Below are positions 42,526 through 51,496 of a stretch of 64,000 bases of DNA, piece by piece. Under the pieces are notes generated by a model that searched no databases, was not told the DNA's origin, and saw only the letters and a list, made by a program, of their open reading frames with translations. The stretch spans positions 1,108,501 through 1,172,500 of the forward strand of contig NZ_RBVZ01000002.1 in the NCBI RefSeq assembly GCF_004000435.1, in the 5' to 3' direction. The stretch is from Alexandriicola marinus. GTDB taxonomy: Bacteria > Pseudomonadota > Alphaproteobacteria > Rhodobacterales > Rhodobacteraceae. Every line of letters begins with the position of its first letter. Within the stretch, counting starts at the first letter, position 1. Both the position numbers and the translations under genes were made by a program.

Positions 42526-43461
42526 ATGATCGAGATCCTGTTTCAGACTCTGCCGTTCTTCGCGATCATCGGGCTGGGCTACGGTGCCGGGCGCACCGGT
42601 TTCTTCTCCGAAGGGGCGACCGCAGCCCTGACGAAGTTTGTCTTCTACTTTGCATTGTCGGCCATGCTGTTCCGGTTCTCGGCGACCCTGTCGCTGGGCG
42701 ACCTGCTGGACCGGAACTTCATCCTTGCCTATCTCGCGGGCACGACGGCGGTCTATGTCATTGTGGCGGTCGTCGCGCTCTTGCGCCGTCGTGGCGTGGC
42801 CGAGGCCGCGATCGAGGCGCAATGCGGGGCGATCGGGAACACGGGGTTCCTCGGGCTGCCGCTTCTGGCGGCGCTGATGGGGGAACAATCGATCGGGCAC
42901 AACATGGTCGTGCTGTCGATCGACCTGATCGTCTTTTCCTCGCTGATCGTCATCCTTGTCACGGGATCCCGGGAGGGGCAGTTGTCGCCGAGGATCCTCG
43001 TGACCGTCGGTCTGGGGCTGGTCAAGAATCCGATGATCGTGTCCATCGTGCTGGGGCTTGCGTGGTCGTCCACGTCTCAGCCGCTCCCCCGCCCGCTGGA
43101 TGACCTTTTGCAGACCTTGGGTGCTGCCGCGACGCCAGGCGCGCTTTTCGCGATCGGCGCGTCGCTTGCATCCAAGAGCGCCGAACGTTTTGCCGTCGCG
43201 GGCTGGCTGTCGTTTGCCAAGCTGATCCTTCATCCGGCCTGCGTGGCCGTGGCGGCGCTGTGGATCTGGCCGGTCGAGCCCTATGCGGCTGCGGTCATGA
43301 TCGCGGCGGCCTCGCTTCCGGTGGCGGGCAACATCTACATGCTGGCGCAACATTACGGCGTGGCGCCGGCGCGCGTCTCCGCCTCGATCCTGATTTCGAC
43401 GGCCCTGTCGATCGTCACGGTGACGACCGTGATCGCCTGGGTGACAACGATGGTGCCGTGA
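42526..43461 (+). CDS. AEC family transporter (auxin efflux carrier family)
   Basis: 311 residues with about ten hydrophobic helices in two halves, from ILFQTLPFFAIIGLGYGAGRTGFFSEGATAALTKFVFYFALSAMLFRF, a characteristic AEC start. A GNTGFLGLPLLAAL segment, typical of the discontinuous helix of bile-acid/AEC-like carriers, is near residue 108. The substrate is unknown (organic acids such as malate or malonate are common for bacterial members). It lies between mbfA and fghA in the same direction, with gaps of 24 and 35 bases, so the genes may be co-transcribed. Confidence 0.88.
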   Translation: MIEILFQTLPFFAIIGLGYGAGRTGFFSEGATAALTKFVFYFALSAMLFRFSATLSLGDLLDRNFILAYLAGTTAVYVIVAVVALLRRRGVAEAAIEAQCGAIGNTGFLGLPLLAALMGEQSIGHNMVVLSIDLIVFSSLIVILVTGSREGQLSPRILVTVGLGLVKNPMIVSIVLGLAWSSTSQPLPRPLDDLLQTLGAAATPGALFAIGASLASKSAERFAVAGWLSFAKLILHPACVAVAALWIWPVEPYAAAVMIAAASLPVAGNIYMLAQHYGVAPARVSASILISTALSIVTVTTVIAWVTTMVP

Positions 43462-43496
43462 GTTAGGCCAAGACAAAACGATCAGAGGGGCGAGCC

Positions 43497-44327
43497 ATGC
43501 AGACGATTTCCGAAAACAGATGCTTTGGCGGGGTTCAGGGCGTCTATTCCCACGCCTCCGAAGCAACCGGCACCGACATGACCTTCGGGCTCTACCTACC
43601 GCCCGCCGCGTCGGATGGTCCGGTTCCGGTTCTGTGGTATCTGTCGGGCCTGACCTGCACCCACGAAAACGCCATGGTCAAGGCCGGGGCACAGGCCCAT
43701 GCCGCGCAGCACGGGCTGGCCCTGATCTTTCCCGACACATCGCCCCGCGGCGAAGGCGTGGCCGATGATGCGGCCTATGATCTGGGGCAGGGCGCGGGGT
43801 TCTATGTCAACGCGACCGAGGCGCCCTGGGCGCCGCATTTCCGGATGTGGGACTACGTGGCCGAAGACCTGCCGTCGCTGGTCTTCGAGAATTTCCCGCT
43901 CGACCGGGATCGGCAGGCGATCACCGGCCATTCCATGGGCGGGCACGGTGCACTGACCCTGGCGATGGGTCTGAAGGAGCGGTTCCGTTCGGTTTCCGCC
44001 TTTTCGCCGATCTGCCACCCGAAGCAGAGCGACTGGGGCCGCAAGCAGCTGACCGCCTATCTGGGTGAGAACGAGGATCTCTGGGCGCCGCATGACGCCA
44101 CGCTGATGATGCGTCGCGAAGGGTTCGAAGGGCCAGTCCTGATCGATACCGGCACCGACGATCAGTTCGGCGATCTCCTGAAGACCGAGTCGCTTGCCCA
44201 GGCGATGGCCGAACGCCGGCAGGCCGGGTCCCTGCGGCTTCAGCCCGGGTACGATCACAGCTATTTTTTCGTGTCGACGTTCATGGGGGACCATGTTCGT
44301 TTCCACGCCGAAGCCCTTGGAGGTTGA
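43497..44327 (+). CDS. fghA: S-formylglutathione hydrolase
   Basis: 276 residues. This alpha/beta hydrolase releases formate and glutathione from S-formylglutathione. The nucleophile elbow is TGHSMGGHGAL (serine near residue 143), the aspartate in DTGTDDQF and the histidine in LQPGYDHSYFF. DTSPRGEGVADD and CTHENAMVKAGAQ are hallmark segments of FGH/esterase D. A GAGGGGCGAG site precedes the ATG. The partner dehydrogenase gene is at 37672. A cupin gene follows with a 1-base gap. Confidence 0.94.
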   Translation: MQTISENRCFGGVQGVYSHASEATGTDMTFGLYLPPAASDGPVPVLWYLSGLTCTHENAMVKAGAQAHAAQHGLALIFPDTSPRGEGVADDAAYDLGQGAGFYVNATEAPWAPHFRMWDYVAEDLPSLVFENFPLDRDRQAITGHSMGGHGALTLAMGLKERFRSVSAFSPICHPKQSDWGRKQLTAYLGENEDLWAPHDATLMMRREGFEGPVLIDTGTDDQFGDLLKTESLAQAMAERRQAGSLRLQPGYDHSYFFVSTFMGDHVRFHAEALGG

Positions 44328-44328
44328 G

Positions 44329-44724
44329 ATGAAGATCACCCGCGCCAACGAGATTGCGGCAAAGGACGGCCCTGCCGACTGGTTCACCGGCGCTGTCCGG
44401 TTCGAGACGCTGCACAGCAACGAAGAGCCGTCACGCGCCAACGCGGTGCGCGTGACCTTTCAACCGCGTGCCCGGACCGCATGGCATACCCACCCGCTGG
44501 GCCAGACCCTCATCGTTCTGTCGGGCGCGGGCCTCGTTCAGCGCGATGGCGGCCCGGTCGAAGACATTGCCGCCGGCGATGTTGTCTGGTTCCCGCCCGG
44601 CGAACGGCATTGGCACGGCGCGGGCCCCGACGGCCCGATGTGCCATATCGCGATTCAGGAGGCGCTCGAGGGCAGCACGACCACCTGGCTCGAACATGTC
44701 AGCGACGCGGATTACGGCCGGTGA
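44329..44724 (+). CDS. Cupin domain-containing protein
   Basis: 131 residues from the ATG at 44329, directly after the fghA stop with TTGGAGG inside the preceding gene. A single cupin domain is visible: [24 protein letters not shown] gives the first metal motif (H-x-H...), and [26 protein letters not shown] the second. Such (R)-mandelonitrile lyase/carboxymuconolactone-type cupins are small enzymes or binding proteins; the substrate is not predictable. Its stop overlaps the GTG start of the YaiI-like gene. Confidence 0.87.
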   Translation: MKITRANEIAAKDGPADWFTGAVRFETLHSNEEPSRANAVRVTFQPRARTAWHTHPLGQTLIVLSGAGLVQRDGGPVEDIAAGDVVWFPPGERHWHGAGPDGPMCHIAIQEALEGSTTTWLEHVSDADYGR

Positions 44725-45170
44725 TCTACGTCGATGCCGATGCCTGCCCCGTCAAGGCCGAGGCCGAACGGGTCGCATCACGGCACGGATTGCGCCTTTT
44801 CATCGTGTCGAACGGGGGATTGCGGCCCTCTCCCAACCCTCTGGTCGAGACTGTGATCGTGCCGGATGGTCCCGATGTGGCGGATATGTGGATTGCCGAC
44901 CGGGCCGGCCCGGGAGACGTGGTCGTGACCGGTGACCTGCCGCTTGCGGCGCGCGTCATCGAAGGTGGCGCCCGGGTCGTCAAGCATAACGGCGAGACGC
45001 TGAACGACCGCAACATCGGGCCCGCGCTGGCGTCCCGCGACCTGATGGCAGATCTGCGGTCCGCCGATCCTTTCCGGCAGGGCGGAGGCAAGGCGTTCGG
45101 CAAGGCCGATCGCAGCCGGTTCCTCGATGCACTGGAACGCGAGGTCCGCGCCGCCGCGCGTAACGCCTAG
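44721..45170 (+). CDS. YaiI/YqxD family protein (UPF0178)
   Basis: 149 residues from a GTG overlapping the cupin stop by 4 bases. Family signatures are [48 protein letters not shown] and the C-terminal [20 protein letters not shown]. The fold is a PIN-like domain with the conserved DADACPVK acidic cluster, suggesting a nuclease-like activity, but function is unproven. It is convergent with the VOC gene (4-base overlap of the ends). Confidence 0.92.
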   Translation: MIYVDADACPVKAEAERVASRHGLRLFIVSNGGLRPSPNPLVETVIVPDGPDVADMWIADRAGPGDVVVTGDLPLAARVIEGGARVVKHNGETLNDRNIGPALASRDLMADLRSADPFRQGGGKAFGKADRSRFLDALEREVRAAARNA

Positions 45171-45538
45171 CGGTGCTGATCGACGAGGATCGGATTGCCG
45201 TCCGGGTCGGCGAGGACGAAACTTGCTGGTCCCTCGGTCGTCTCGTCGGCCTCCTGCACGAACTCCATGCCCTGCGCCTTCAACGCCTTTTGCAGGTCGC
45301 GTATGTCGGTAAAGTTGTCGAGGTCCTTCGCGTCCTGACCCCAGCCTGGATTGAAGGTCAGCATGTTCCTTTCGAACATCCCCTGAAACAGCCCGATCAC
45401 GGTGTCGCCGTTCTTCAGAATCACCCAGTTCTGCTCGGGCACGCCGCCCAGATCGGAGAAACCAAGTTTCTCGTAGAAGGCCTTGGAAGCGGCAAGATCC
45501 TTGACTGTCAGGCTGATGGAAAAGGCACCAAGTTGCAT
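45167..45538 (-). CDS. VOC family (glyoxalase/bleomycin resistance-like) protein
   Basis: 123 residues with paired beta-alpha-beta-beta-beta modules: [27 protein letters not shown] and the second half ending [16 protein letters not shown]. The DPDGNPI motif is typical of the VOC superfamily. The catalytic or binding role is not defined, and metal ligands are only partly evident (H122 near the end). It is the last of three reverse-strand genes whose first member is the LuxR-type regulator, but spacing of 20 bases to the DUF4199 gene leaves co-transcription uncertain. Confidence 0.85.
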   Translation of the reverse strand: MQLGAFSISLTVKDLAASKAFYEKLGFSDLGGVPEQNWVILKNGDTVIGLFQGMFERNMLTFNPGWGQDAKDLDNFTDIRDLQKALKAQGMEFVQEADETTEGPASFVLADPDGNPILVDQHR

Positions 45539-45558
45539 ATGTTCGATCCTTTCTAGGG

Positions 45559-46086
45559 TCAGCGGGCCGGAAGGATCCTCGGGTTCCGCAGGAGTGCCGC
45601 GGAGATCAGTGAAATCACCACGCCGACCGGCAGGATTTCCGACATCGTAATCGGAATGCGGAATAGCGGGTTCTCATAGCGAACCTGCAACAATTCCATT
45701 TCGGCACGCAGCGCCTGCAGTTCCGCGCCGGCAACGCCCAATGCCTCCTGCTCCTCGATATGGGCCGCGGCATAGGCTTCCATAAAGTTCGAGCCGGAGA
45801 GCGCGAGATAGAGTTCCCACACAACGACATAGGCAATCGACGCGACCGCGGAGATCAGAAGTCCAAGGCCAAGTGCGGGCAGGAACGCAATGACCCCGCC
45901 GCAATTCACGTCCCGATGACGTTTGATGCCAAAGAAGATGATCGACAACGCGATGAACATGATCAGATAGCCGACCAACTGCGACGCGGTCGAGGGATCG
46001 TTGCCAGACCAGACCAACGAAAGAATTATTCCGGTTATCACGACGAGGCCCGAGATGGACCCAAAGGTCAGAGCGATGAGGGTCAT
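45559..46086 (-). CDS. DUF4199 domain-containing membrane protein
   Basis: 175 residues from the ATG at 46086 (GGAAG eight bases upstream). Four hydrophobic helices are predicted (residues about 4-25, 38-53, 65-95 and 145-165), with a cytoplasmic or periplasmic middle loop rich in E/A ([25 protein letters not shown]). This fits DUF4199. A longer reading starts at 46200 and overlaps the LuxR gene stop as TGATG, which would allow coupling, but adds a hydrophilic 38-residue leader untypical of the family. The neighbour upstream is a membrane-anchored LuxR-type regulator. Confidence 0.75.
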   Translation of the reverse strand: MTLIALTFGSISGLVVITGIILSLVWSGNDPSTASQLVGYLIMFIALSIIFFGIKRHRDVNCGGVIAFLPALGLGLLISAVASIAYVVVWELYLALSGSNFMEAYAAAHIEEQEALGVAGAELQALRAEMELLQVRYENPLFRIPITMSEILPVGVVISLISAALLRNPRILPAR

Positions 46087-46199
46087 GTGCGATACTTCCG
46101 AGGTGAAGAAAGGACTCTTCAGAGCCTGCCCCATCGTGACGATGGATATCCATCGCCCAGAAGGGTGATCTTCCCGATTTTTCGCCCCGAAATCGGCCA

Positions 46200-46676
46200 T
46201 CAGGCAATCAGCGACAACTCCCGTGCCCGGCGCAGAGCCTGTGTCCGGCGATTGGCGCCCAGCTTTTCGAACAGACGTGCGACATGGGTCTTGACCGTGT
46301 TGGGAGAGATGCCCAGTTCGCGCGCGATCTCCTTGTTCGAGTGGCCCTCGGCCAACAGGTCCAGTACGGTGGCCTCTCGATCAGTGATGCCATGGGCCGC
46401 CAATCGGGACAGCCGGTCCAAAGTGCCATGCTGTGGCCCGGTGGATGTCAGACGCGTTCCGATCCAGACCCCGAGACCTGCGAACGCGACGGCGACGACC
46501 ACCACGTAGATCTCGGTCGGGACAAGCAGAGAAGCGTGCCGATATTCCAGCCAGGAGATCGCAAAGGCAGCGCCGGCCAGAACAGCGCCGTAGCCAAGGA
46601 TCGCTGACCACGGCATGGCCGCGCCTGCCTGCTTTGTCTTGCGGATCGTCGAATTCCTTTGCCCCATGGTCGTCAT
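46200..46676 (-). CDS. Membrane-anchored LuxR-type helix-turn-helix regulator
   Basis: 158 residues from the ATG at 46676 (a GTG at 46700 is an alternative). Two hydrophobic helices in the first 70 residues (PWSAILGYGAVLAGAAFAISWLEY and IYVVVVAVAFAGLGVWIG) are followed by a cytoplasmic GerE/LuxR HTH: LTDREATVLDLLAEGHSNKEIARELGISPNTVKTHVARLFEKLGANRRTQA. It has no receiver or ligand domain. It is read immediately before a DUF4199 gene (stop and possible start share bases), a combination I recall from other bacteria. It probably senses membrane state through the DUF4199 protein, but this is inference. Confidence 0.8.
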   Translation of the reverse strand: MTTMGQRNSTIRKTKQAGAAMPWSAILGYGAVLAGAAFAISWLEYRHASLLVPTEIYVVVVAVAFAGLGVWIGTRLTSTGPQHGTLDRLSRLAAHGITDREATVLDLLAEGHSNKEIARELGISPNTVKTHVARLFEKLGANRRTQALRRARELSLIA

Positions 46677-46870
46677 GCCGCAGCCTGGCCTCGTCGTCAC
46701 AGGACAAGGCTAGCGCCGGTTCGCTTGCCAGACCAGAGCTGATCCTGTTGCCTTGATCTCGGCTTCCGATCCTGCGGCGCCGGAGGGCTCCGGACCTCTC
46801 ATATCGAAAACTTGGCCCCGATGACGCCGACGGGCGAGACTCTCCCTGCCTGAGTGGATAAGTCGGGATC

Positions 46871-47836
46871 ATGCTGCGCAATCTATCCCAACCCACCCTC
46901 GGGTCCCTTGCCGCCATCGGGGCGGTCTTCTGCTTTTCGGTCAACGATGTCGCGATCAAGTTCTTGTCCGGGGCGTATGCGCTGCATCAGGTCGTTCTGA
47001 TCCGGTCCACGATTGGCCTGTTGTTCCTGCTGGCGCTGATCGTGCCCTTCGCGGGCGGTCTTCGCGCCCTCAAGACGCGGCGGCTTCACATGCACCTGTT
47101 GCGCGGCCTCTGCGTCGTGTTTGCCAACATGTCATTCTTCCTTGGCCTTGCGGCGCTGCCCCTGGCCGAAGGGGTCGCGATCTTCTTCGTCTCGCCCCTG
47201 ATCATCACCGTCTTTTCGGTGATCTTCCTGCGTGAAACCGTGGGGCCGTTCCGCTGGGCTGCGGTGGCCGTCGGCATGATCGGGGTTCTGGTCGTCCTGC
47301 GCCCCGGCACCGAGGCGTTTCAGCCGGCCTCGCTCCTGCCGATCGCGGCGGCGTTCGGCTATGCCTCGCTGCACATGCTGACGCGCCATATCGGGAAGAC
47401 GGAATCCTCGGCCGCGCTGTCGTTCTATATCCAGCTGACCTTCATCGCGGTGACCGCCATCTTCGGTCTTGTCGCTGGGGACGGCCGGTTCAACCCCGGC
47501 ACCGATCCTTCCTTGGAATTCCTGCTCAGGGCATGGACGATGCCCGCGCTGGAGGATGCGTTCATCTTCGTGGCCGTGGGGGTCGCCAGCGCGATGGGCG
47601 GGTTCCTGATCAGTTTTGCCTACCGCACCAGCGAGGCGGCACTTGTTGCGCCGTTCGAATATGTCGCGCTGCCGTTGTCGATCGTCTGGGGGATCCTCGT
47701 ATTCGGTGACTGGCCCGATGCGATCACCTATGCGGGCATCGCGCTCATCCTTGTCTCCGGGCTTGTGATCATCTGGCGTGAGGCGCGCAGCAACGGCCCC
47801 CGCCGCGTGCCCCGGACACCCCGATACCGGCGTTAG
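46871..47836 (+). CDS. DMT family transporter (EamA)
   Basis: 321 residues with ten predicted helices in two EamA repeats (AIGAVFCFSVNDVAIKFLSGAYALHQVVLIRSTIGLL and the second repeat ending SIVWGILVFGDWPDAITYAGIALILVSGLVII). It likely exports small metabolites. The gene follows 194 non-coding bases after the LuxR gene (divergent) and precedes a HAD gene. A similar DMT gene is present at 58531. C-terminal residues are basic (RVPRTPRYRR). Confidence 0.87.
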   Translation: MLRNLSQPTLGSLAAIGAVFCFSVNDVAIKFLSGAYALHQVVLIRSTIGLLFLLALIVPFAGGLRALKTRRLHMHLLRGLCVVFANMSFFLGLAALPLAEGVAIFFVSPLIITVFSVIFLRETVGPFRWAAVAVGMIGVLVVLRPGTEAFQPASLLPIAAAFGYASLHMLTRHIGKTESSAALSFYIQLTFIAVTAIFGLVAGDGRFNPGTDPSLEFLLRAWTMPALEDAFIFVAVGVASAMGGFLISFAYRTSEAALVAPFEYVALPLSIVWGILVFGDWPDAITYAGIALILVSGLVIIWREARSNGPRRVPRTPRYRR

Positions 47837-47896
47837 GCCCTTTTCCGTCTCCGTTCCTTGGTGCAGGTTGTCGCCGAACAACGCGGGATGAGGTGC

Positions 47897-48517
47897 ATGG
47901 CGGTCAAGGCGGTTATCTTCGACATCGGGAATGTGCTCATCGAATGGCAGCCCGAACGGTTCTATGACAATGTGATCGGGCGCGACCGGCGGACCCGGAT
48001 GTTCGACGCGGTCGATCTTCACGGGATGAACGACCGCATCGACCGGGGCGGAGATTTCAAGACGATCGTCATGGAAGAGGCCGAGAAAACGCCCGAATGG
48101 CGCGACGAGATCCATATGTGGTACAGCCATTGGATCGATATGGCGGCGCCGACCATCGACCATTCCGTCCGGCTGTTGCGGGCGCTGCGGCGCAACGGGA
48201 TTCCCGTATTCGCGCTGTCGAATTTCGGGATCCAGACGTTCGAGATCGGGGTGAGGAATTATCCGTTCCTCGAGGAATTCGATCGTCGTTACATTTCGGG
48301 CCATATGGGGGTGATCAAGCCCGAGCCTGAAATTTATGAAATGGTCGAGGCCGATTGCGGTCTGCCGGCGGAGGCGCTTTTGTTCACGGATGACAGGCAA
48401 GACAACATCGATGCCGCTGCCGCCCGCGGATGGCAGACCCACCTGTTCGAGGGTCCCGACGGCTGGGCCGCGCGGCTTGTCGATGCAGGATTGCTGACCA
48501 AAGAGGAGGCCGCATGA
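47897..48517 (+). CDS. HAD family hydrolase (HAD-IA)
   Basis: 206 residues from the ATG at 47897 (GAGG just upstream; ATG 47888 is possible). Motif I is FDIGNVLIEWQ, in which the usual DxDG second aspartate is replaced by glycine-asparagine (DIGNV, common in HAD-IA phosphatases of the YihX type), motif II is FALSNFG and motif III/IV are KPEPEIYEM and FTDDRQDNIDAA. YihX-like enzymes dephosphorylate sugar phosphates. It ends overlapping the start of the ornithine cyclodeaminase-like gene (ATGA). Confidence 0.87.
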   Translation: MAVKAVIFDIGNVLIEWQPERFYDNVIGRDRRTRMFDAVDLHGMNDRIDRGGDFKTIVMEEAEKTPEWRDEIHMWYSHWIDMAAPTIDHSVRLLRALRRNGIPVFALSNFGIQTFEIGVRNYPFLEEFDRRYISGHMGVIKPEPEIYEMVEADCGLPAEALLFTDDRQDNIDAAAARGWQTHLFEGPDGWAARLVDAGLLTKEEAA

Positions 48518-49446
48518 CCGCTCCGTTCATTCCATTCGACGAGGGACAGCAGGGGCTGGACTGGATTGCCCTGACCGAGGCGATCGCACGGGGGCACGAG
48601 TTGCCCGAAGCAAAGGTCGAGGATGTCTTCATCCGCCGTGGCGACGACACGCTTCTGAACCGGTCGGCCTGGATCGACGGGATGGGCGTGGCGGTCAAGG
48701 CCTGCATGGTCTGCCCCGGCAATCCGTCCGAGGGACGGCCCATGGTCAATGGTGCGGTCAACCTGTTCGACGATGCGACCGGTGAATTGTCGGCGATCCT
48801 GGATTTCCACCTGGTCACGAAATGGAAGACCGCGGGCGATAGTCTTCTGGCTGCACTCCGGCTGGCCAGGCCCGAGAGCCGTAAAATCCTGATCGTCGGT
48901 GCGGGAACCGTGGCGCGATCCCTGATCGAGGCCTATTCGGCGGGGTTCCCGGATGCCTCGTTCCTTGTCTGGAACCGGACCGTCGCGCGCGCGGAGGAAC
49001 TGGCTGCCGCATTCGACCATGTCAGCGTGGCCGAGAATCTGCCCGGTGCCGTTGCCGCGGCCGATATCGTCTCTTGCGCGACCATGTCGTCAGAGCCGAT
49101 CCTGAAGGGGGAATGGTTGCAGCCGGGTCAACATGTCGACCTGATCGGGGCCTTCCGTGCCGACATGCGCGAGGCCGATGACGAGGCGATCCGACGCGGT
49201 CGACTGTTCGTCGATGCCCGCGCCACAACGATCGGACACATCGGCGAGATCGCCATCCCGATCGCCGAGGGAACGATCACCGCCGATGATATTCTTGCAG
49301 ATTTCAGAAATCCTTCAGCTTTTTGCCGCAATTCCGAGTCAGAAATAACCATCTTCAAGAACGGCGGCGGCGCCCATCTCGACCTGATGGTAAGCCGATA
49401 CATCCTCGAAGTCTGGAATGCCCGATGGTCTGGTGGATCCTCATAG
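48514..49446 (+). CDS. Ornithine cyclodeaminase / mu-crystallin family protein
   Basis: 310 residues. The Rossmann motif is KILIVGAGTVARSLIEAYSAGFP and the N-terminal ligand region contains VAVKACMVCPGNPSEGRPMVNGAVNLFDDATGEL, with LTEAIARGHELP at the start. The ALAILDFHLVTKWKTAGDSLLAALRLA block is also typical. Family members deaminate ornithine to proline or reduce pyrroline-2-carboxylate; which reaction occurs here is unclear. It overlaps both neighbours (ATGA with the HAD gene; 22 bases with the alpha/beta hydrolase gene). Confidence 0.88.
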   Translation: MTAPFIPFDEGQQGLDWIALTEAIARGHELPEAKVEDVFIRRGDDTLLNRSAWIDGMGVAVKACMVCPGNPSEGRPMVNGAVNLFDDATGELSAILDFHLVTKWKTAGDSLLAALRLARPESRKILIVGAGTVARSLIEAYSAGFPDASFLVWNRTVARAEELAAAFDHVSVAENLPGAVAAADIVSCATMSSEPILKGEWLQPGQHVDLIGAFRADMREADDEAIRRGRLFVDARATTIGHIGEIAIPIAEGTITADDILADFRNPSAFCRNSESEITIFKNGGGAHLDLMVSRYILEVWNARWSGGSS

Positions 49447-50339
49447 CCGTAGTCGCGGCCGCAATCGTTTCGATCCCCTTCGTTCAGGAGTTGCGCCGCG
49501 ACGCGCTCGATCCGTCGAATGCTAAAGGCAGGTTCGCCGATCTTCCCAGTGGCCGGACCCACTACCGCTGGTTCGGCGGCGCGCGAGGCCCGGTCGCTGT
49601 TTGCGTCCATGGCCTGACCACGCCATCCGACGTCTGGGAGCCTTTCGCTCGCGAGCTTTGCGATCTTGGCTATCGGGTTCTGATCTATGACCTCTACGGG
49701 CGGGGATTTTCCGACAACGTTGCAGGCCCGCAGACGGCAGAATTCTTCGTCACGCAACTCAGGGAACTGCTGGATGATCAGGGCCTTGAGGACGACTTGA
49801 CGCTTGTCGGCTATTCGATGGGCGGCTCTATCGTCACGGCCTTTACGGCGCGGTATTCGCACCGTGTTCAGCGGGTCGTGCTGATCGCCTCCGCAGGTGT
49901 GGAGTACGACGAAGAGCCGTTTCTCAGGCGGATCCTCGGGCTGTCGTTTCTGGGCACATGGCTGCATGCGGCGATCGAGCCGTTCAGGATGCGCCGCGCC
50001 CTCGCGGCAGAGGCCGGCACAGGCGATCCGGCCCTTCATCAACTGCGATTGGCGCAGATCGAACGCCCGGGATATTTTCCGGCCGTCATCGCCAGCCGAC
50101 GTGGCATCCTTTCGGACAGGCAGGAAAAGGAACATCGCGCGATCAGTCGGCTTGATATCCCCGTTTTTGCGCTCTGGGGCGAAGAGGACGATGTGATCCC
50201 GATCCAAAGCGTCGGCACGCTGGCCCGCTGGAACCGGGCCGCCCTGCAAGACACGATCCCGGGGGCGAACCATGGGCTGGTCGTGACCCATTCCCGGGAA
50301 CTTGCCGCGCTCTACCGGACGCTTGTCCGGGGCGACTAG
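49425..50339 (+). CDS. Alpha/beta fold hydrolase
   Basis: 304 residues. An N-terminal hydrophobic helix (VWWILIAVVAAAIVSIPFVQ) suggests membrane anchoring or secretion. The oxyanion HGLTTPSDVW, the nucleophile elbow GYSMGGS (serine near residue 128), the acid in WGEEDDVIP and the histidine in GANHGLV complete the catalytic set. The gene's start is placed by the ATG at 49425 inside the preceding gene's 3' end (22-base overlap). Substrate unknown; no ribosome site is obvious because of the overlap. Confidence 0.85.
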   Translation: MVWWILIAVVAAAIVSIPFVQELRRDALDPSNAKGRFADLPSGRTHYRWFGGARGPVAVCVHGLTTPSDVWEPFARELCDLGYRVLIYDLYGRGFSDNVAGPQTAEFFVTQLRELLDDQGLEDDLTLVGYSMGGSIVTAFTARYSHRVQRVVLIASAGVEYDEEPFLRRILGLSFLGTWLHAAIEPFRMRRALAAEAGTGDPALHQLRLAQIERPGYFPAVIASRRGILSDRQEKEHRAISRLDIPVFALWGEEDDVIPIQSVGTLARWNRAALQDTIPGANHGLVVTHSRELAALYRTLVRGD

Positions 50340-50437
50340 ATGGTGTTTCAACCCGGTCTCAGCCCGCTCTCTTACTGGTCGAAGGGCACACGCAAGTTGG
50401 GGTTTTCCCCCCGGCATCAGACGGCTACTCAGAGACC

Positions 50438-51496
50438 ATGACCAGTGTGGCAGAGGCATATTCCCGCAGGGTGGCCGACGGGCGGCTGAACGCCGATCCC
50501 GTGCAGGAGGCCATGCTCCCGGACCTCGACAGGGTTCGAAGCGAACTCGAGCGACCTGTGAAGAAGGGCCTGTTCCGCAAGCCCCCCCCGCCCGTGCGTG
50601 GGCTGTATCTGTGGGGCGGTGTCGGGCGTGGAAAATCCATGCTCATGGACCTTCTGTTCGAAACGGTAACCGTGCCGAAACAGCGCCGCCATTTCCATGC
50701 TTTCATGCAATGGGTCCATGCCGAGATGGGCAAGGCCCGCAAACGCGGTGTCGACGACGCCATTGCGCCGGTGGCCGATCAGCTTGCCGAGGAAGTGCGG
50801 TTCCTCGCCTTTGACGAGATGCAGATCACGGACATCACCGATGCGATGATCGTCGGACGCCTGTTCCAGCGGATCTTCGATGCGGGCGTGACGGTTGTCA
50901 CGACGTCGAACCGGCCGCCGCGCGATCTGTACAAGGACGGTCTCAACCGGGACCTGTTCGTGCCTTTCATCGAGATGATCGAGGCGCGGATGGACGTCGT
51001 CGAGATGGCGAGTGACACCGACCACCGGCAGGGCAGACTGAAGGGCACGCAGACCTATTTCACGCCGATCGACGCGACCGCGCGGGCCGAGATGAACCGA
51101 ATCTGGGACGAATTGACAGACGGGCAGGCGCATCCCGAAATTCTTCGGGTGCATGGCCGCGACGTGGAGATACCGGGCTTCTACAACGGGGCGGCGCGCG
51201 CCCGGTTCTATGATCTGTGCGGCCGGCCTCTTGGCCCCGCCGATTACCTCGCGCTTGCCGGCGCCGCGAAGGTGATCCTGATCGACGATATTCCGCAGCT
51301 GGGCTCGATGAACTTCAACGAGGCCAAGAGGTTCGTGACCCTGATCGACGCCCTTTACGAAGGTCGGGTCCGGCTGATCTGTTCCGCCGCGGCGCGGCCC
51401 GAAATGCTCTATGTCGAAGGCGAGGGGTCGTTTGAATTCGGCCGCACGGCAAGCCGCCTCGAAGAGATGCAATCCGAGGATTGGGGACGCGCGTGA
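50438..51496 (+). CDS. zapE: Cell division protein ZapE (AFG1-like ATPase)
   Basis: 352 residues. The Walker A motif is WGGVGRGKSMLM (about 59-70), the Walker B region is FLAFDEMQITD and the sensor region is VVTTSNRPPRDLYKDGLNRDLFVPFIE, all typical of the ZapE/AFG1/LACE1 family. ZapE helps regulate FtsZ-ring constriction and has been linked to oxygen limitation or mitochondrial-type protein quality control in eukaryotes. It overlaps the membrane-anchored NYN RNase gene by GTGA. Spans normal family length. Confidence 0.94.
   Translation: MTSVAEAYSRRVADGRLNADPVQEAMLPDLDRVRSELERPVKKGLFRKPPPPVRGLYLWGGVGRGKSMLMDLLFETVTVPKQRRHFHAFMQWVHAEMGKARKRGVDDAIAPVADQLAEEVRFLAFDEMQITDITDAMIVGRLFQRIFDAGVTVVTTSNRPPRDLYKDGLNRDLFVPFIEMIEARMDVVEMASDTDHRQGRLKGTQTYFTPIDATARAEMNRIWDELTDGQAHPEILRVHGRDVEIPGFYNGAARARFYDLCGRPLGPADYLALAGAAKVILIDDIPQLGSMNFNEAKRFVTLIDALYEGRVRLICSAAARPEMLYVEGEGSFEFGRTASRLEEMQSEDWGRA

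Noticed and set aside
41563-43566. 667-codon reverse open frame opposite mbfA and the AEC gene
   Set aside because: Runs through two membrane protein genes; translation full of RR/DD/HD runs and without motifs.
46677-46870. Possible small gene or RNA between the LuxR and DMT genes
   Set aside because: Divergent promoter region without an open frame or stable structure that can be supported.
50401-50437. GGGGTTTTCCCC inverted repeat before zapE as an operator
   Set aside because: Short, low-complexity and only 4+4 pairs; not distinguishable from chance.
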